Below, one piece after another: positions 59,619-64,000 of a stretch of 64,000 nt of DNA. The DNA lies in NCBI GenBank assembly GCA_942159475.1, contig OW804096.1, positions 40,485,744 through 40,549,743 on the forward strand, given 5' to 3'. The first letter of the stretch is position 1. Every line of letters begins with the position of its first letter. The notes under the pieces are model-generated. The model was not told the DNA's origin. It did no database searches and was given only the letters and a program-made list of their open reading frames with translations. Position numbers and translations under genes: made by a program. This DNA is from Sthenelais limicola (Eukaryota > Annelida > Polychaeta > Phyllodocida > Sigalionidae).

Positions 59619-59890
59619 AGTGTTGAAAGACGACGATCGAGGATGCTGTAGAATCAGACTGTTGTTATTACTTTTGAAATAACGTGTTAGATTGTGGCCA
59701 ATGTGTTTCTTCCCTTCAGTGAGATGAACAAGAAGAAGAAGGTTGAGGCCACGTTTGTGAAGTGACCTCGAATCTGCAGTTTGTAATGATATTGACCTGT
59801 TGTACAACGTGCCCCAACTGTTCCTCCACCTTTGAGCGTGCGCAAAACGTGTGCATCTTCATTGTGCTTGCTGGATGTCTGACTCCGAAG

Positions 59891-60160
59891 CTACCTGGGA
59901 AATACGACACAGAAAGAGACGATCATGGCGACGATATAGAGGATGAAGAAAAGTCTGTCGACAAACGTGGCGATGACTCGCCACTCGACGACTGTTCGAC
60001 CCTCGTCGTCCTCCTCAAAGAAGCTGCTGTCTTGGTAATGTGTGTTTTGGGAGGCTGCCGCTTGGCGCGCTGACGTCGACATGGCGTTCATTTTACGTGT
60101 GTTATCCACCATGACACCTTGAAGACGGAGTAGCATCCGGAACATGGTTTGACCTCGTAA
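59891..60160 (-). CDS. Cys-loop ligand-gated ion channel (nicotinic-receptor-like), last exon with TM4
   Basis: On the minus strand a good acceptor (TTATTTTCACAG at 60161-60172) opens a phase-0 exon of 89 codons ending in TAG at 59891-59893. It encodes the end of the cytoplasmic loop (helix LRGQTMFRMLLRLQG, an Asp/Glu-rich stretch), then EWRVIATFVDRLFFILYIVAMIVSFCVVFP. W-x-VA-x-x-DRLFF is the typical start of TM4 in nicotinic receptor-like subunits. The subunit type and ion selectivity cannot be told from this exon. The extracellular and TM1-TM3 exons were not found up to 64000, so they lie beyond a long intron. Confidence 0.75.
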   Translation of the reverse strand, partial: LRGQTMFRMLLRLQGVMVDNTRKMNAMSTSARQAAASQNTHYQDSSFFEEDDEGRTVVEWRVIATFVDRLFFILYIVAMIVSFCVVFPR

Positions 60161-60173
60161 CTGTGAAAATAAA

Positions 60174-62436
60174 AATGGGGAAAGGATATAAATATTTACT
60201 GGCAGCGAAAAAATATTACTTTATATCAGAAGTGATGATGGGATTCGGTACGTATATAAAATGGGTGTACCGCAATAACGCCGTCAGACGCGTTAATTTA
60301 CTGTCGCACTAGCGTCGGTTCTGTGATAATATATGTGATGGCATGCCAAGGGTTTCATGCCTTGAGGTACAAAAAGAACTCCCTATGTGGAAAACCTAGT
60401 GTGATAAAAAGAACCTTCCTTGTTATGTCTTAGTATCTGGGATAATAATGTTTTGCATGCGGACCAGGAAGCTCCGGTATTCCAACTAGTAACTCACTCT
60501 AACGGAGGTGGGGAAAACACTCAAGGCCTTGCTGTAAGCACCAGAAAGATAGTTGTCAATGTGGTGGCAAGGCCAGGAATGCAAAGTGCAGTGCCAGGAA
60601 TGTGTCCAAATCCTGTAGATTAAAATATATATGTTCTCATGCGAGCTAATTAGCATATAGGTGTCGGAAATAATTAGCTTTGATTTGCCCGCTTTGCCTT
60701 TCAAAGTGTCATTTCGAATAGCGACGCTATGCTGTAGAGTAGTCACGAATTGTATGTAAAACGAAGCCTGATAGATAGTGCCGCCTGTTTTTAAAATGAA
60801 ATAACAATAGCTGTGTGGAAATAGCTGCCTGACAGTCTCTTAACTCATAAAGGAAGTTTTTTCACTCGATAATAGTGATACGTGATGGTGAGAGCATATT
60901 GAAAGGATAACATCAGGGTGTATGCCTATGGAAGGGCATTTCCATGGAATAGTCATTAATAAAGTGGATGGCCAAAACGCTAAAGCTAAGATGGTATTGA
61001 CAGTTTGCTTTTAGGACCAAGCCCTGAAGGGTTTTTAAGGAAGAGAATCTTAACTTGTCCTATCACAATGCAACGTCGATTTCTTGTCTTCAAACTCTTA
61101 CTCCTAATTTTATGGCAACAAGGAAGCATTATTCCAGTGTCACGCTGTGAATTTTAAAGAGACATATTGTCAATGATAATCACATACACATTCATTATTT
61201 TTGACATTCGTGAATACATTGCTTTGCAGAAAGGTACGCAGTATCGAACACCTCCATGTCCCTATTTAGAGTGTGACATGGCTACGGAATCGGACTTGGA
61301 TTGGTTCTTTGTGTCGTTGCGATTGAAAGAAATAAACCATGCCACTAACGCGTCAATCCCCTTACCATTCCCACCTCCAACAAATCGATGATAAAATTAG
61401 AGAAGCGCCACAGACTTCCCCGACAATTAGGGGGCTTTTCTCTCACTGATTTCATTAAGACCATTCCTTCAGCTTCATACATATCGTTTTTTAAGTGGAT
61501 ATGGCATTAACCCGACGGGCAAATGAGCGCGATTCTACGCGATTTTTAATGCGCAATCATCTCGTCATAGATCTGTGATGAGAGTGGACGCTTTTCACGC
61601 AATAATTATTGCGCAATGATCGCGAGATGGTCACGCTAAGGGTATAACGCAATATTAGTGCAATAATTAGCAAATATGGCATTTTGAGCGTGATATTTAT
61701 ATACTAACAATTACTTATATTAATAGCATTTGAAATAAATGAGACTCTTAACATGGCAGTATCATTTTCCTGCCCTTTCTCACAGAAAGGATTGAGGGGT
61801 ATCAATATTCCCTACAGATGGAATACAGAGAGTCTATACCAAGGTATGTTACCATGTCTTTGCATGGTAAAACATCAATTAATTCATCATTATTTCCATC
61901 CTGTTAGACAGCCGTAATGCCAAGCAGAACCCCTAGAAGGGTTATTCCAGTTGTACACTATACCTTGGTGGGCCAGTCTACTTGAGCTAATGAAGTATGC
62001 AATTATGGGGGGTGTTTTTATCAAAACATGTTTCCACGCCATACAGCTAAAGTACATAAATAAACTATAGAACTATATCACGTATAATATACAGGTCTAT
62101 GTACATGATGTGGAATATCTATAATGGTATAAATGGCACAAGTGTATTAGTGCCACTTTCATTGTAAAAGAAATTGTAATTGCACCCCAGTAACTAGTTG
62201 CGCCACCTACTGACAATGAAATATATATAATGAGTATTTAGACGTGATTTTGAATGCGCATTATATGCGCAATTGAGATCACACCCATAATCACAATGTA
62301 ATCATAATTTTATTTAAACTAAGGTAGGTGTAGACATTTTTTTGGGAACTATTTTGGAATATGGGTGTCATCGCTATGACATTTATTAGCTTAAAAACAA
62401 AGAAATACAAATACTATTAAATTGCATTAGTTTTTT
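60174..62436. other. Probable intron of the Cys-loop receptor gene
   Basis: If the receptor continues upstream on the minus strand, this is intron. No frame resembles a receptor exon. A GCGC-rich AT block with palindromic words (AATAATTATTGCGCAATGATCGCG) lies at 61520-61680. Confidence 0.45.
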
Positions 62437-62439
62437 AGG

Positions 62440-62736
62440 ATGAGGGAATCGAATCTCCTGCCATTACATCTATGCAGAAAAGCAATGATGATAAGTATTG
62501 TACACAGATATAGGACAGAACAAAATGTAGTAGATACAGAAAGAGTATTACGAAGAAATATAAACCCTAACATTGAGCTTACCTTACCAAAAACGGAAAG
62601 GTATAGAGAATCTATAATGTATGAAGGAAGATATCTTTGGAATGAATTAACAGGTAACCTGAAAGCAATAATCGACTACCAGCAACTGAAATATTCCCTT
62701 CTAGAATTGTATAAGGAAAACATAGGGGAAACATGA
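62440..62736 (+). pseudogene. LINE reverse-transcriptase C-terminal fragment
   Basis: A 98-codon frame with the pattern LPLHLCRKAMMI...HRYRTEQN...YRESIMYEGRYLWNEL...LKYSLLELY. This matches the usual C-terminal end of LINE polyproteins (LHL-RK..., then R-S...G-LWN-LP...LK). It is a 5'-truncated remnant of a different LINE family from the one at 44331. No poly(A) tail or target duplication was recognised. Confidence 0.55.
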
Positions 62737-62739
62737 ACA

Positions 62740-64000
62740 TGAACTGTTTTTATAGGCATGAAAAACCGACCAGAAACCGATGAAAATCAAACAGGTCGGA
62801 TTATCGTTTTTAGCCCTTCGGTTTGTTCGGTTTGCCTCAAATATTCCGACGGTGATATGGAGCTGAACCGAACCGACTGCTATGTGAACAATAGGTCGGA
62901 ATTAATGATCGTTTTTTTAAAAAAACCAATTGGGACGTAAGGCTTATTCCGACCTGTGGAACACCCCTATTAATCGGTCTCACTGTTTTTAACCAAGCGG
63001 CAAAATCGACCAATGCCAAAGAATAACAACTAGAATATACCAGTGCAAGATCAGCTGGGAAGAAATTGACACATATATACATGTATTGATTGCAGGGAAC
63101 GGTAATAATGATACTTGAACGTGTGTAAGCAATTCATTTCAAACCAAAGGATAATTATCTCAAAGAGGGGAAAACAGTACGTTAAAAAAATTATACTATA
63201 GCTCTGACGATTGTTAAGATATTGGGTGAGAAGTGTTTATAAACATGGTACAAATCACTATAATGACATATCAAGATTAGTATGCATAATTTAGCGAAAT
63301 GGCAACGCATGAAAAATAACAGCTCTGTTTGTTATGCGTTTTTGAAACGAATATGAATCATTAATCTGTAATGTAATATGGCCAATAAAAATATTTAAAC
63401 ATTTTTTTAGGCAAGATGGATATGTATGTATATTTAGATAGAAAATACAAGTTAATAGCCCACAAGGTCTACAAAAGCTTTTATTCCCTGACATATATAA
63501 TATTCCTTGAACTGGTATGTGCATATTTTACACGGGCGGGCAGCACCCAAAGTTTAGCTTTGTGTATTCATGGAGTTGGTGTCAGAGAATGAGTATGTGT
63601 GTCAGAGAATGGAGTGTCAGAGCGCGACAGTAAGTGTGAATGCTAGGTGAGTGAACAGTGCCAGGTATTGCGTCCAGTTGTGGCTGCATTATTTTAAATT
63701 AACTATATCAGTTGACTTGTATCCTCAACCAATGGTTAGATCCATTATTTTAGGGACGGCCAAGGTCTTGAAACCATTCCTTTTATGCAATATTAAAGTC
63801 AAACAGAGGGATGCAAATATTGTCTCCTGTACGTTCCACTTTAAAGTAAACTTGAATTCCTTGGTGGGAAATGGCATTAGAAGGTATTTTTACATAAGAA
63901 AGAGACCAAAATAGTCGATGTTAAGGGTCCATATTATGATATAGGTGGTGTCGTCGTATCGTAATAACAATCATGGTTAGCATGATTAAGGTCAGCAAGA
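62740..64000. other. Gene-free stretch
   Basis: Short frames only. A degenerate repeat of CGGTTCGGTTT / AACCGAACCGA words lies near 62815-62875. I see no gene or element to the end of the window. Confidence 0.45.

Overview
This is eukaryotic, animal DNA. Genes are split by GT-AG introns, AATAAA signals follow the stop codons, long gene-poor stretches are filled with small inverted-repeat elements, and there is a class A GPCR, a Cys-loop receptor exon, a SAMD3-like gene and several transposon-related genes. Dispersed repeats (a GTGAGTGAG-type retroposon, TGACCTTGACC-type repeats, CGCG-rich short elements) resemble what I know from marine lophotrochozoans, most likely molluscs. That placement is inference with low to moderate confidence.

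Layout. (1) 1-9050: two genes in the same direction. The first (274-2962) has N-terminal C2H2 fingers and a transposase-like body. The second (3820-8697) can be assembled from nine exons with perfectly matching phases into a 544-residue SAMD3-like protein; its last intron holds a 1-kb minisatellite. A palindromic GACCGT-rich block (9250-9490) follows, so this may be one large two-gene mobile element. (2) 9500-14600: gene-free, with foldbacks and a TTAA-flanked inverted-repeat element. (3) 14600-17700: a rhodopsin-family GPCR with its whole coding region in one exon (15863-16819). (4) 17700-24750: gene-free, with copies of several repeat families. (5) 24760-29520: a complete, spliced transposase-like gene (928 residues) with promoter motifs, a 5' exon, an upstream reading frame that stops 5 bases before the main ATG, and a poly(A) signal. 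(6) 29530-44310: a gene desert with short elements, an E-box triplet at exact 26-base spacing, a retroposon with 14-base target duplications, and candidate regulatory blocks. (7) 44331-46657: a 5'-truncated non-LTR retrotransposon with poly(A) tail, target duplications and one nonsense codon. (8) 48504-54670: an LTR retroelement on the minus strand. Its 578-base LTRs differ at one base and it has a 4-base target duplication, a primer-binding site and an intact Env-like ORF, but no recognisable gag or pol. (9) 54671-64000: a polypurine block, more short elements, the last exon (TM4) of a Cys-loop receptor on the minus strand (59891-60160), and a small LINE tail.

The host genes that can be supported are the GPCR and the Cys-loop receptor exon. 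Most of the other coding capacity belongs to, or looks derived from, mobile elements. The most unusual items are the young env-bearing, gag/pol-less LTR element and the transposase-like/SAMD3-like gene pair.
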